From NCBI GenBank assembly GCA_002309695.1, contig DBXV01000012.1:1-61792 (forward strand): a DNA stretch of 61,792 nt. The letters run 5' to 3'. This DNA is from Myxococcales bacterium UBA1203. Its GTDB lineage: Bacteria; Myxococcota; Myxococcia; Myxococcales; UBA5297. The notes under the pieces are model-generated. The model worked only from the letters and a program-made list of their open reading frames with translations. It made no database searches and was not told the origin of the DNA. The translations under genes were made by a program, and so were the position numbers. Below, one piece after another: positions 8,582-17,074 of this stretch. Position 1 is the stretch's first letter. Every line of letters begins with the position of its first letter.

Positions 8582-10489
8582 ATGAAGACGAGTTTTTCCG
8601 GAAATATGCTCTGTGCCGCGCTGGCGCTGTCGTTTCCTCTCTGGACCGCTTCCGGATGCGCCTTGTTTGCGTCTTCCGGCGCACATCAGGACAGTTCCGT
8701 CACCTCGGAAACACCGTCCGATTCAGCCGCGCAGCCAAAGGAGGAGCAGGAGGACAGTCTGCCGGCTGCGGCCAAAACAGGAAGACTGGACGCTGTGCAG
8801 GCATTTCTTGAGGCCGGGACCGACGTCAATGCCGCAGATGACGCCGGCCGCACGCCTCTCATGTACGCCGCCGAAAATGGGCACACCCAAATTATTCAGG
8901 CTTTGTTGAATGCCGGGGCGGACGTGAAAGCTGTGGAAAAAGGGGGAGGCAATGCATTGATGGCTGCCAGCAGAGGCGGCCAGGCGGAAGCGCTGCAGGC
9001 GCTCCTCACCGCCGGGGCAGATGTGAATGCCGCCAATAAATCGGGGACGACGGCGCTCATGCAGGCCGCGGAAAATGGGCATACCCAAATTGTTCAGGCT
9101 TTGTTGAATGCCGGTGCAAATGTAAATGCGGCCACCCATTTGGGGAATACGGCGCTCATGGCAGCCAGCCGCAAAGGACATGCAGAGACAGCCAAGGCGC
9201 TTCTCGGCTCCGGCGCTGATGTCAATGCCGCGGATGAAGACGGACACACGCCGCTCATGTATGCCGCCGAAAACGGGCACACCCAGATTATTCAGGAATT
9301 GCTGAATGCCGGGGCAGACGTGAAAGCTGTGGAAAAAGGCGAGGGAACCGCACTGATGGCCGCGAGTCAAAATGGTCATCTGGAGGCTGTGCAGGCGCTC
9401 CTCGCCGCCGGTTCAGAGGTGAACGCCGCCAATAAGGCGGGAACCACAGCGCTCATGGCGGCCAGCGAGGCGGGCGCGCTGGCTGTGGTCAAGGCCCTTT
9501 TAGAGGCACACCCAAATGTCAATGCTGCGGACAATGAAGGCATGACGGCGCTGGCGATGGCCGCCCTGAAGGGGCATGCCGATGTGGTAAAAACACTGTT
9601 TTCCACAGGTGCCCGTGTCGATGCGGCCAATAAAAACGGCACGACGCCGCTGATTTTTGCCAGTCTGAAAGGGCATCGGAAGGCGGCTGAGGTGCTTCTG
9701 GCCGCCCGGGCCGATGTGAATGCTTTTGGCAAAGACGGCCGGACCGCGCTGATGGAAGCCTGTCAGGAGGGGCACGATGACATCGCCAAAGCGCTGCTGG
9801 CGGCCAAAGCGGATGTGAACATTTCGGACCGCAAGGGCAGCACAGCGCTCATCATTACAGCGAAGAAAGGAAATCTGCCTCTGATGAAAACGCTTCTGGC
9901 CGCCCGCGCCAACGTCAATGCCGAGGACCGCGAGGGGGCGTCGCCGCTGCTCATCGCCAGTCAGGACGGACGGCTGGACCTGGTGAAGCTGCTGATTGCT
10001 TCGCGGGCCAATGTGAATGCGCTCTTCCGGGATGGGACTTCGGCGCTCATCGCCGCCAGCCGCCGCGGTTCGCTCGATGTGGTCCGCGCCCTGATGAACG
10101 CCCGCGCCAACGTCAACATTTCCGACCAAAATGGGATGACGGCTTTGATGTCGGCCAGTCAACAGTGTCATGTGGAGCTGGCAGGCATGCTGATTCGCGC
10201 CCGGGCTTATGTAAACGCGCTGGACCGCGAAGGTATGACGGCATTGTTTTATGCCAGCAAACAAAATTGTCTGCCGATTGTGCAGGCGCTGCTGGCCGCG
10301 CGGGCGGATGTCAATGCTGCGCGGCGCGATGGGACCACGCCGCTGATGGCGGCCGCTCAGGCAGGGCACGCGGAGGTGGTGAAGGCGCTGATGGCAGCAG
10401 GCGCCAAAACCGATAAAACTGACGCCCGGGGCCGGACCGCAATAGATTTGGCTTCCGATAATAAAATCAAAGCGCTCCTGGCCCGGTGA
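8582..10489 (+). CDS. Ankyrin-repeat lipoprotein 5
   Basis: A 635-residue protein. MKTSFSGNMLCAALALSFPL leads to a lipobox T-A-S-G-C, giving a predicted lipoprotein. A Ser/Glu-rich linker runs to about residue 55, then about eighteen ankyrin repeats and a capping helix (DNKIKALLAR). The repeats fall into two styles: an AGADVNAA style in the first half and an ARANVNA style in the second. This suggests the array grew by two separate expansions. CAGAAAGGATTCCCCC precedes the ATG. A rho-independent terminator follows at 10523. It marks the left border of the AT-rich island. Confidence 0.9.
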   Translation: MKTSFSGNMLCAALALSFPLWTASGCALFASSGAHQDSSVTSETPSDSAAQPKEEQEDSLPAAAKTGRLDAVQAFLEAGTDVNAADDAGRTPLMYAAENGHTQIIQALLNAGADVKAVEKGGGNALMAASRGGQAEALQALLTAGADVNAANKSGTTALMQAAENGHTQIVQALLNAGANVNAATHLGNTALMAASRKGHAETAKALLGSGADVNAADEDGHTPLMYAAENGHTQIIQELLNAGADVKAVEKGEGTALMAASQNGHLEAVQALLAAGSEVNAANKAGTTALMAASEAGALAVVKALLEAHPNVNAADNEGMTALAMAALKGHADVVKTLFSTGARVDAANKNGTTPLIFASLKGHRKAAEVLLAARADVNAFGKDGRTALMEACQEGHDDIAKALLAAKADVNISDRKGSTALIITAKKGNLPLMKTLLAARANVNAEDREGASPLLIASQDGRLDLVKLLIASRANVNALFRDGTSALIAASRRGSLDVVRALMNARANVNISDQNGMTALMSASQQCHVELAGMLIRARAYVNALDREGMTALFYASKQNCLPIVQALLAARADVNAARRDGTTPLMAAAQAGHAEVVKALMAAGAKTDKTDARGRTAIDLASDNKIKALLAR

Positions 10490-10522
10490 GGCAGAGAGTT
10501 TTTGTTTTGATAAAATCCATTC

Positions 10523-10560
10523 ATGCCTGTCTTTTCGTTTTGGAAAGATAGGCATTTTTG
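10523..10560 (+). terminator. Rho-independent terminator
   Basis: ATGCCTGTCTTTT pairs with AAAGATAGGCAT across a short loop and is followed by TTTTTG. It ends the ankyrin lipoprotein transcript. Confidence 0.7.
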
Positions 10561-10692
10561 TTTGAGCAGGTTGCTTTTTTATTGTTCGGAAGTTTTCAAA
10601 CGTGAATGAGGTATTCAGGGTTGACAGAGGTGTAGAAAACATGTACATACGGTTTCTTTCTTTTTTCAAATTTGTTAGAGAGGGGGAACGTA

Positions 10693-10917
10693 ATGAGTCG
10701 ATATTGTAAAATAAGTAAATTGAATAAAAAGGGATCTGATGGTTCAGTTAGACGTTATAATCAACAATTATTTGAAAACAATGGGCATGATTTTGTATAT
10801 CTCGATGCTTCTACAAGTTTCGATATGTCTGAAAAAGAAATTATTGAGGGTAGAGAAGGGATGAGTGTTACAGAATTTGAGAATTGGTTCAATTCTAACA
10901 TAAAGAGCAAACTGTAA
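10693..10917 (+). CDS. Small hypothetical protein
   Basis: A 74-residue protein starting MSRYCKISKLNKKGSDGSVR and containing SFDMSEKEIIEGREGMS. The ATG at 10693 follows GAGAGGGGGAACGTA, a good ribosome site, so I prefer it to the upstream start at 10672. It is AT-rich, without membrane or signal segments, and I do not recognise the family. It is the first gene of the island and lies on the plus strand, followed by the two related acidic genes at 11026 and 11368. Confidence 0.55.
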   Translation: MSRYCKISKLNKKGSDGSVRRYNQQLFENNGHDFVYLDASTSFDMSEKEIIEGREGMSVTEFENWFNSNIKSKL

Positions 10918-11025
10918 AATTGTTTATTTAACATCAAATATCACACGTGTTTTTCGGAAAAATGAAATAAAAACCGATAGATATAGTGCCTGAACTGAGC
11001 TGCATAAAAACAAGGAGCATCCATC

Positions 11026-11331
11026 ATGGGAAACAATGAAGAACGGCTGAGCGAGGACGAAGCACGCAGCTGTCAGCGGATTGAGGAAGCGTTGGAGCTG
11101 TATGAGACTGGGAATGAAGCAGAATATAACAGGGGTATTGATTCTCTGACAGAGGAGGAATGTGATGCGTTGGAGGAGAGAATAGATGAAAGCAGAAATA
11201 CTGATTTTGTAATTGATGAAACAGAAGAAGCAGCTAAACAGAATTGGAAACAAGCAATGTATGAAGAGGAACATGACATGGGTGTTCCTTTAAGTGATAT
11301 ATATATACTTATTTCAAAATATAAAAAATGA
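11026..11331 (+). CDS. Small acidic protein, island family E
   Basis: A 101-residue, strongly acidic, probably helical protein. It has RIEEALELYETGNEAEYNRG, then SLTEEECDALEERIDE, and ends SDIYILISKYKK. The next gene (11368) is a clear paralogue broken by a stop codon. The 84-residue protein at 13671 (minus strand) shares the pattern xxEALxxY...N...I..LTExE...L, so the island holds three members. Small acidic proteins next to paralogue arrays are often immunity proteins or antitoxins, but that is only inference. CAAGGAG precedes the start. Confidence 0.65.
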   Translation: MGNNEERLSEDEARSCQRIEEALELYETGNEAEYNRGIDSLTEEECDALEERIDESRNTDFVIDETEEAAKQNWKQAMYEEEHDMGVPLSDIYILISKYKK

Positions 11332-11367
11332 AGGGCACAATATTCAACCTTCAAATGAGCATCCATC

Positions 11368-11670
11368 ATGGGAAACAATGAAGAACGACTGAGCGAGGAA
11401 GAAGAACGCAGCTGTAAGCGGATTGAGGAAGCGTTGGAGCTGTATGAGGCGAATGGCGAGGACGCTTTGAAAGAAATCGCTGGAATGCTCTCGAAAGAGG
11501 AAAATAGAAGTATTGGATATAGCATTGATGAAACTTCACAAGAATCCGAAGAGAATTGGGCGCAAGCATTTTAGGAATTGGAACACAACATATACGCTCC
11601 ATTGAGTGATGTATATAGAATAATTTCAAAATATAAAAAAAATAACACATCCCTAGCCGTTAATAACTGA
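11368..11670 (+). pseudogene. Family E paralogue interrupted by an in-frame TAG
   Basis: The first residues are nearly the same as those of the gene at 11026 (MGNNEERLSE...RIEEALELYE). The frame meets TAG at 11572-11574. Beyond it the same frame reads ELEHNIYAPLSDVYRIISKY, which matches the C-terminus of the intact paralogue (EEEHDMGVPLSDIYILISKY). One point mutation therefore explains the break. The upstream 23 or so bases are also duplicated (GAGCATCCATCATGGGAAAC). A functional 68-residue product is possible but would lack the conserved C-terminus. Confidence 0.75.
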
Positions 11671-12081
11671 ATAATCCGGCATTTCCTGTCTCCTCATCTG
11701 GTATTTATCATTGTTAGAATTCCAGTACATACAACACTTTTTATAGTTGGTCATCCCCACAAAGAAGCCATACTCATCAACATCAATATACTTCTTCAGA
11801 AAATCAATGATGTCCTCAAGCTCGGCACTGTCCAAAGTCGCTTTGTATCTATTTCCGTGATTAAAATAGGCGGCATCTTTCAATGACAAACACCCTCTTG
11901 TTCCATTCTTTCTCCGCTTCTTGATAAAATGTATATGCGGCGCAGGGCCTTGGCTATGCCGCCAATTTTCGCCATACACCCATATTTCTATTCCTCCTTT
12001 GGTGTTCCCCACATGGGTCATCTCACGCAGCCGATGACTGCCGCCTATTTCGCAGTTCTCATTCACACATTTTTTCTTCAT
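11653..12081 (-). CDS. P-H-I-H motif protein (short form)
   Basis: A 142-residue protein starting MKKKCVNENCEIGG. It contains GPAPHIHFIKKR, then GCLSLKDAAYFNHGNRY, and near the end CCMYWNSNN. The protein at 12842 shares the same order: PHVHI, LLETANYFN, ACRLWNHNN. The P-H-x-H plus following strand recalls DUF4160-like small proteins, but I cannot confirm that. The ATG at 12081 is preceded by GGGGGGATAGA, so I prefer it to 12135, which would overlap the ankyrin gene. It is the last gene of the minus-strand block. Confidence 0.6.
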   Translation of the reverse strand: MKKKCVNENCEIGGSHRLREMTHVGNTKGGIEIWVYGENWRHSQGPAPHIHFIKKRRKNGTRGCLSLKDAAYFNHGNRYKATLDSAELEDIIDFLKKYIDVDEYGFFVGMTNYKKCCMYWNSNNDKYQMRRQEMPDYSVING

Positions 12082-12110
12082 TCTATCCCCCCTGCCCTTT
12101 CTCACTAACT

Positions 12111-12845
12111 TCATTTCCGTGCATTCTTTGGCCACTGACGGAACGTATTGATGCAGGCATACATCAGCGTGGAATTGACATTCGCCCCCGCAGCAATGAG
12201 CGTTTTGGCCACTTCAATATGGCCATTCGCGCAGGCATACATCAGCGGCGTCCTATAATTTTCGTCCGCGGCATGAACGACAGCACCCGCAGCAATGAAT
12301 GCCCGGACCATCTCAAGATGGCCATTTTCACAGGCATACATCAGCGGCGTTTTGCCATCCTCGTCCGCAGCATTGATCCCGACGGACGTATTCGCCCCGG
12401 CGGCTTCCAGCGCAGTCATTATTTCTGTAAAATTATTACAGGCCGCATACAGCCACGCCGTCCAGCCGTATTTGTTCTGTTCATTGACATCCGCACCCGC
12501 AGCAATGAGCGCCCGGACAGTTTCCGCGTGCCCCTCTCCGCAGGCATACATCAATGCGTTTGCCCCGCTGTCAAAATCCCTCGCATTGACATTCGCACCG
12601 GCGGCAATCAGCGCTTTGACCACCTCGGCATGGCCTTCGCCGCTGGCATGTATCAGCGGCGTCGCGCCGTCATCGTCCCTCGCATTGACCTCCGCACCGG
12701 CGGCAATCAATAATTTGGCAAGTTCAGCTGAATGAACGTGCATCAAAAGAGTCGTGCCGTCGCCGACGTCAGCCACCCACCCCAGCGGCGCATTGACCAT
12801 TCTCCTCAACCGTTCACGAATTTCGTCATCCGTCAGATGTGTCAT
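12111..12845 (-). CDS. Cytoplasmic ankyrin protein, island type (LTDDEIR)
   Basis: A 244-residue protein with no signal peptide. It starts MTHLTDDEIRERLRRMVNAP, the N-terminal signature shared with the ankyrin genes at 13941, 16223 and 18684. About six ankyrin repeats follow. The last repeat is cut short (ANVNSTLMYACINTFRQWPK) and the usual DEIRELL cap is missing, so the C-terminus may have been altered. Its ATG overlaps the stop of the upstream gene at 12842 by four bases (ATGA), implying translational coupling and stoichiometric expression with that protein. Ankyrin proteins can act as immunity or adaptor proteins; this is not shown here. Confidence 0.85.
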   Translation of the reverse strand: MTHLTDDEIRERLRRMVNAPLGWVADVGDGTTLLMHVHSAELAKLLIAAGAEVNARDDDGATPLIHASGEGHAEVVKALIAAGANVNARDFDSGANALMYACGEGHAETVRALIAAGADVNEQNKYGWTAWLYAACNNFTEIMTALEAAGANTSVGINAADEDGKTPLMYACENGHLEMVRAFIAAGAVVHAADENYRTPLMYACANGHIEVAKTLIAAGANVNSTLMYACINTFRQWPKNARK

Positions 12846-13648
12846 TGAGGTCTCCTTATCTTGAGCTCTTTATAATCCGGAACAATCACCCTGCCGTCTT
12901 TGTCATATTTTATCTTCATCGGCGAATCGCAGTTGTTGTGATTCCACAGCCGGCAGGCATATTCATACTTGTTCTGATAATGTATATAATCCTCCTGATT
13001 GCCCGGAGTATTCATAAACTTATCCAAAGCATCTACATATTCATCGTCAAGTTCCGTCATATCATCGTCGCGATTGAAATAATTGGCTGTTTCAAGCAGA
13101 ACACACGAATCCCGAGAGCCGTCTTCCGTGACAATGTGAACGTGAGGAATCTGTGCAACATCATTATCTAATACGCAGACAGAAAACTCCGCGGGGTCTT
13201 CCCGCCAGCCATTTTTATCGAGAAATCCCACTCGCGAGGACTCTATCTCATGCAATTCTCTTCGGCCATGAATTTTTTTCATTTCAAAATCCCGATAAAC
13301 TTCCCTGTAAAATTCCCAGTTTGTCACATTCGGCTGCCGCGGCGAAACAGCCCATTCAAGGATTTCTTCAAGTTCATTCTCGGTAAATGAGATTGGTCTC
13401 TTGAATCCCTCATGCAATGCACGCATCATTGCTTTATCATATTTTATTTTGAGTTTGCCAACCGACGTCGGGCGCGCCCCGTCCAGAATCAGCACTGCCC
13501 CGGCCATCATCCCGTACAGACAAATAAAAACATGCGGCTTGCGCGTGCTATATTCTGAATCCCGCAGCTCAAAATGAAAATGCTCGGTATCCCCCGCATC
13601 TATGACTTCATAACAAAAATGGCACTTAGCAAGATATTCCCTGCTCAT
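12842..13648 (-). CDS. P-H-V-H motif protein (long form)
   Basis: A 268-residue protein of unknown function. The N-terminal part has CHFCYEVIDAGDTEHFHFEL, a possible metal site rich in Cys and His. The C-terminal third has IPHVHIVTEDG, then LLETANYFNRDDD, then ACRLWNHNN, shared with the shorter protein at 11653. The middle is charged and probably helical. It overlaps the next ankyrin gene by ATGA, so the two form a pair. AGGAAGGAGAGATG precedes the start. No catalytic motif that I can name. Confidence 0.65.
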   Translation of the reverse strand: MSREYLAKCHFCYEVIDAGDTEHFHFELRDSEYSTRKPHVFICLYGMMAGAVLILDGARPTSVGKLKIKYDKAMMRALHEGFKRPISFTENELEEILEWAVSPRQPNVTNWEFYREVYRDFEMKKIHGRRELHEIESSRVGFLDKNGWREDPAEFSVCVLDNDVAQIPHVHIVTEDGSRDSCVLLETANYFNRDDDMTELDDEYVDALDKFMNTPGNQEDYIHYQNKYEYACRLWNHNNCDSPMKIKYDKDGRVIVPDYKELKIRRPQ

Positions 13649-13670
13649 CTCTCCTTCCTCCTTTCATCAT

Positions 13671-13925
13671 TTACTCCTTCGACAATAACTTAAAATAATC
13701 ATATTTGTCCCATAACTCTGGATGGTTGAGCAAATACTCCCCTTCCTCCATTGCTTCCCTGTTTTCTTTTGTCATTGGAGGACCATTTATATCATTTAAT
13801 TCATTATACAGATAGTTCAGCTCATCCTCTGTTAACACCTCAATGATTTCATCAAACTTTTTGCTATTATTCTCAACAAAATAATTGAGCGCTTCTCCAA
13901 TGAGTTTATACCTTTTTTCTTTCAT
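13671..13925 (-). CDS. Small acidic protein, island family E (divergent)
   Basis: An 84-residue acidic protein, MKEKRYKLIGEALNYFVENN..., with VLTEDELNYLYNEL. It aligns in pattern with the family at 11026 and 11368 (EAL, LTE(D/E)E, a following Leu-rich helix, and a C-terminal K-L-L-S-K-E-like end). It lies 22 bases before the 12842 gene and 15 bases after the ankyrin gene at 13941, so it is probably in the same transcript. AGGAGAGGCGAAT precedes the start. Function unknown. Confidence 0.6.
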   Translation of the reverse strand: MKEKRYKLIGEALNYFVENNSKKFDEIIEVLTEDELNYLYNELNDINGPPMTKENREAMEEGEYLLNHPELWDKYDYFKLLSKE

Positions 13926-13940
13926 ATTCGCCTCTCCTTC

Positions 13941-16151
13941 CTATTTTCCCGCTTTTTGCGCATTGAGCAGCAATTCACGGATTTCGTCTTTCTTTGTTAT
14001 ATCCAGAGCTGTTCGGCCATTATTGTCCTTTGCATTCACATCCGCGCCGGACTCCAAAAGAGTCTCCACCACCCCCCGCCACGTGCTGTCGCAGGCATAC
14101 ATCAGCGGCGTTCTGCCATTCCCGGCTTGTTCATTGACATCCGCCCCCGCAGCAAGGAGCATTCTGACAATATCAACATTGCCATTTTCGCAGGCACGCA
14201 TCATCGGTGTAAAACCATCCAAATCCTTTGTCCGAACATCCGCACCTGCGCGAAGGAGTTCCCGAATAAGCTCCGGACAATTATGTTCACAGGCATACAT
14301 CAGGGCCGTGGCACGAAGCTGATTCACTGCATTGACCTCTGCACCGGCATCAATGAGCGCCTGCGCTATCAATAGATTAGCGTGTTTGCAGGCAAACATC
14401 AGCGCTGTTGTCCCCAATGCGTCCGAATCATTCACATTGGCCCCGGCATCAATAAGCTTCTTTGAAATGCCCACTGCTTCCCACTGAATGGCATATAACA
14501 GCGGCGTATGGCAGCGCGCGTCCGCCGCATTCACATCCGCGCCGGCATCAATCAATTCTTGCGCGAGTCTATTTGTATTGACGTGCATCAAAAGCGTCAT
14601 GTTTCCATTCAGCGGCGCATTCACATCCGCGCCGTTTTTCAATTTCTCGCGAATTTCTGCGTCCGACAGAAACGGCATATATTCCTCCCGAATGCAGGCT
14701 CTTTTCAGCAATTTATAAATTTCACGCGTCTTCGCCTTCTCCAAAACGGTCAGGCCTACAACCTCGGCGCCCGCCTGAATGAGCGTCTGAACTGCCTCAA
14801 TGTCCCCATTCACGCTGGCCGCCGTGAGCGGCCTGTCGCCAAATACGCTCCACGCATTGACGTCTGCCCCGGCATGAATCAGCATCCGAAAGACCTCCAT
14901 ATTTCCCGACTTGCAGGCATGGAGCAGCGCCGTTCGCCTAAATCTGTCCTTTGCATTGACATCCGCACCCGCAGCAATGAGCACTTTGGCTGCCTCCCAA
15001 TGTTTCCTTTCACAGGCAAAAAGCAGTGCTGTCTTGCCCTTATCGCGCGCCGCATTATCAATCCCGGCATTGACATCCGCGCCCGCAGCAATGAGCGCCC
15101 GGGCAACAGCGGAATGGCCATATTCGCTGGCCAGAATCAGCGGTGTCTTCCCATCCAAATCAGCCGCATTTGCATTGACAGACGTATCCGCACCGGCCTC
15201 GGCAAGCAGAGCGGTGATTTCCTTAAAATCATGACAATACGCATACAGCCACGCCGTCCAGCCGCCCTTTGTCTTTGCATTCACATCCGCACCGGCATTC
15301 AAAAGTGTCCGGACAACTTCCAAAGGGTTTTCGCCTTGGTCGGAAACATCGCAGGCAATCATCAGCGCCGTCTGTCCATCATTGTCCGCCGCATTGACAT
15401 CCGCACCCGCATCAATGAGCGCCTGGGCAATTCTCCTCCTGATTTCCGCTGGATGGACACACTCTCTCCAGCGGCTCGAGATGGCAAACATCAGCGGCGT
15501 CTTCCTCTGCTCAGCGGTATAAACATTGACGTCGGAATTTGCCTGAATGAGCGCCCGAACGGCTTCCAATTCACCATAGGCAGCGGCATTGATGAGCGGC
15601 GTCATGCCTTCATCGTCACGCACATTGACATTCGCGCCCGCTTCAATGAGCGCCTTTTTAATCAATTCACTGTTGTGTCCGCAATAAAACATCAGCGCGG
15701 TGGCGCCCTCATTGTTTCTGGCCTCGAGATCTGCCCCCGCCTCAATAAGCACTTTCGCAATGTCCAGAGAATCCGTCATCATCAGCGGCGTCACGCCGTT
15801 TTCACGCGCTGCATTTGGATTGGCGCCTGCCGCAATAAGCGCTTTCACAACCTCCAAATTGCCGCCTTCGCAGGCATACATCAGCGGAGAACGATCCTCA
15901 TCATCCTTTCTATTTACATTCGCCCCGGCCTCAATGAGTGCATTCACCGCCGCCCAATTGCTGTCTTGGCAGGCCCATATCAACAGTATGCCCCCATATT
16001 CTCTGCTCTTTGAACTTATAGCCGCCCCGGCCTCAATAAGCGATTTAATTGCATTCAAATCGCCTTCTTTGTATGAATCAAACAGCCTTTCCTGGAAATC
16101 CACGCCGTTTTTCAGGAGCTCCCGAATTTCGTCATCCGTTAAACGCTGCAT
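13941..16151 (-). CDS. Cytoplasmic ankyrin protein, apparent fusion of two genes
   Basis: A 736-residue protein starting MQRLTDDEIRELLKNGVDFQ, with about eighteen ankyrin repeats and no signal. Near residue 480 it has a normal gene end (KTREIYKLLKRA). Then, at residue 492, it has a second copy of the family N-terminus, MPFLSDAEIREKLKNGADVN. The codons between encode REEY, from the DNA CGGGAGGAATAT, which is an excellent ribosome-binding site placed just before the ATG at 14678. The simplest reading is two tandem ankyrin genes joined by loss of a stop. A separate 245-residue product may still be made from 14678. Confidence 0.85.
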   Translation of the reverse strand: MQRLTDDEIRELLKNGVDFQERLFDSYKEGDLNAIKSLIEAGAAISSKSREYGGILLIWACQDSNWAAVNALIEAGANVNRKDDEDRSPLMYACEGGNLEVVKALIAAGANPNAARENGVTPLMMTDSLDIAKVLIEAGADLEARNNEGATALMFYCGHNSELIKKALIEAGANVNVRDDEGMTPLINAAAYGELEAVRALIQANSDVNVYTAEQRKTPLMFAISSRWRECVHPAEIRRRIAQALIDAGADVNAADNDGQTALMIACDVSDQGENPLEVVRTLLNAGADVNAKTKGGWTAWLYAYCHDFKEITALLAEAGADTSVNANAADLDGKTPLILASEYGHSAVARALIAAGADVNAGIDNAARDKGKTALLFACERKHWEAAKVLIAAGADVNAKDRFRRTALLHACKSGNMEVFRMLIHAGADVNAWSVFGDRPLTAASVNGDIEAVQTLIQAGAEVVGLTVLEKAKTREIYKLLKRACIREEYMPFLSDAEIREKLKNGADVNAPLNGNMTLLMHVNTNRLAQELIDAGADVNAADARCHTPLLYAIQWEAVGISKKLIDAGANVNDSDALGTTALMFACKHANLLIAQALIDAGAEVNAVNQLRATALMYACEHNCPELIRELLRAGADVRTKDLDGFTPMMRACENGNVDIVRMLLAAGADVNEQAGNGRTPLMYACDSTWRGVVETLLESGADVNAKDNNGRTALDITKKDEIRELLLNAQKAGK
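14679..14692 (-). promoter_or_regulatory. Internal ribosome-binding site in the fused ankyrin gene
   Basis: On the minus strand CGGGAGGAATAT stands directly before the ATG at 14678, in frame with the long gene. The spacing suits translation of the second half on its own. Confidence 0.6.
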
Positions 16152-16222
16152 GATTTCTCTCCTTTCGCTGCATTATCCCGACAATAAATCCTTACAACAT
16201 CCTCGTCTATCGCGTAATAATA

Positions 16223-16999
16223 CTACTCACTTTTTATATTTTGCGCATTTTTCAGCGCTTCACGAAGAGGTTCAAATACAGTCAAATCCAGAGCTGTGTA
16301 GCCATTATTCGTCTTTGCATTCACATCCGCGCCGGCGGCAATGAGCTCTCTGATCACCTCCGCAGTCCCATAATCCCCAATGCCGGTATGCATCAGCGCC
16401 GTCTGTCCCCACTCATCCTTTGCATTCACATCCGCGCCCGCATCAATGAGCAATTTCACCTCATCGAGTAAGCCATTTTCTGCGACATGCATCAGCGTGG
16501 TAATACCGTATTTGTCTTTTGCATTGACATCCGCACCGGCGGCAATCAGCACCTTCATCGCCTCAAGAGAGTCGTACATCCAGACATCCATCAGCGCCGT
16601 CTCGCCAAATTCGTCCACCGCATTGACATCCGCGCCCGCATCAATGAGCAATTTGACAATATCCACATTTATATTTTCACGACTGCATGCTCCAATCAGC
16701 GCCGTCCACCCATTTTTATCCTTTGCATTGACATCCGCGCCGGCGGCAATGAGCAATTGGACAATTTCCAGGCTGACCTGGTTGAAAGAAGCCAACATCA
16801 GCGCCGTCGTTCCCCAATTAGTCTTTGCATTGACATCCGCACCGGCATCAATTAACAATTTGACCATATCCAACAGGCCATAGCGAGAGGCCGTCATCAG
16901 CGGCGTCAAGCCACTGTCGCTCGGCGCATTCACATCCGCGCCGTTTTTCAGTCGCTCTTTCAGACGCCCGCGAATTTCGTCATCCGTTAAGCGATGCAT
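16223..16999 (-). CDS. Cytoplasmic ankyrin protein, island type
   Basis: A 258-residue protein starting MHRLTDDEIRGRLKERLKNG, with about seven ankyrin repeats and a terminal cap (EPLREALKNAQ). No signal peptide. AAAAAGGAGAGAAATC precedes the ATG, the same leader as the gene at 16151, so the two are recent relatives. It lies between the esterase fusion (17075) and the fused ankyrin gene (13941), all on the same strand. Confidence 0.88.
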   Translation of the reverse strand: MHRLTDDEIRGRLKERLKNGADVNAPSDSGLTPLMTASRYGLLDMVKLLIDAGADVNAKTNWGTTALMLASFNQVSLEIVQLLIAAGADVNAKDKNGWTALIGACSRENINVDIVKLLIDAGADVNAVDEFGETALMDVWMYDSLEAMKVLIAAGADVNAKDKYGITTLMHVAENGLLDEVKLLIDAGADVNAKDEWGQTALMHTGIGDYGTAEVIRELIAAGADVNAKTNNGYTALDLTVFEPLREALKNAQNIKSE

Positions 17000-17074
17000 G
17001 ATTTCTCTCCTTTTTTATCGCCTCAAAGAAACGGACTATACTGCTCACACTCTTTTGATAGTGTCAGAAAAAAA

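Noticed and set aside
14508..16013. 501-codon plus-strand open frame
   Set aside because: Antisense shadow of the fused ankyrin gene; periodic IDIRT/RSNER pattern from the repeats.
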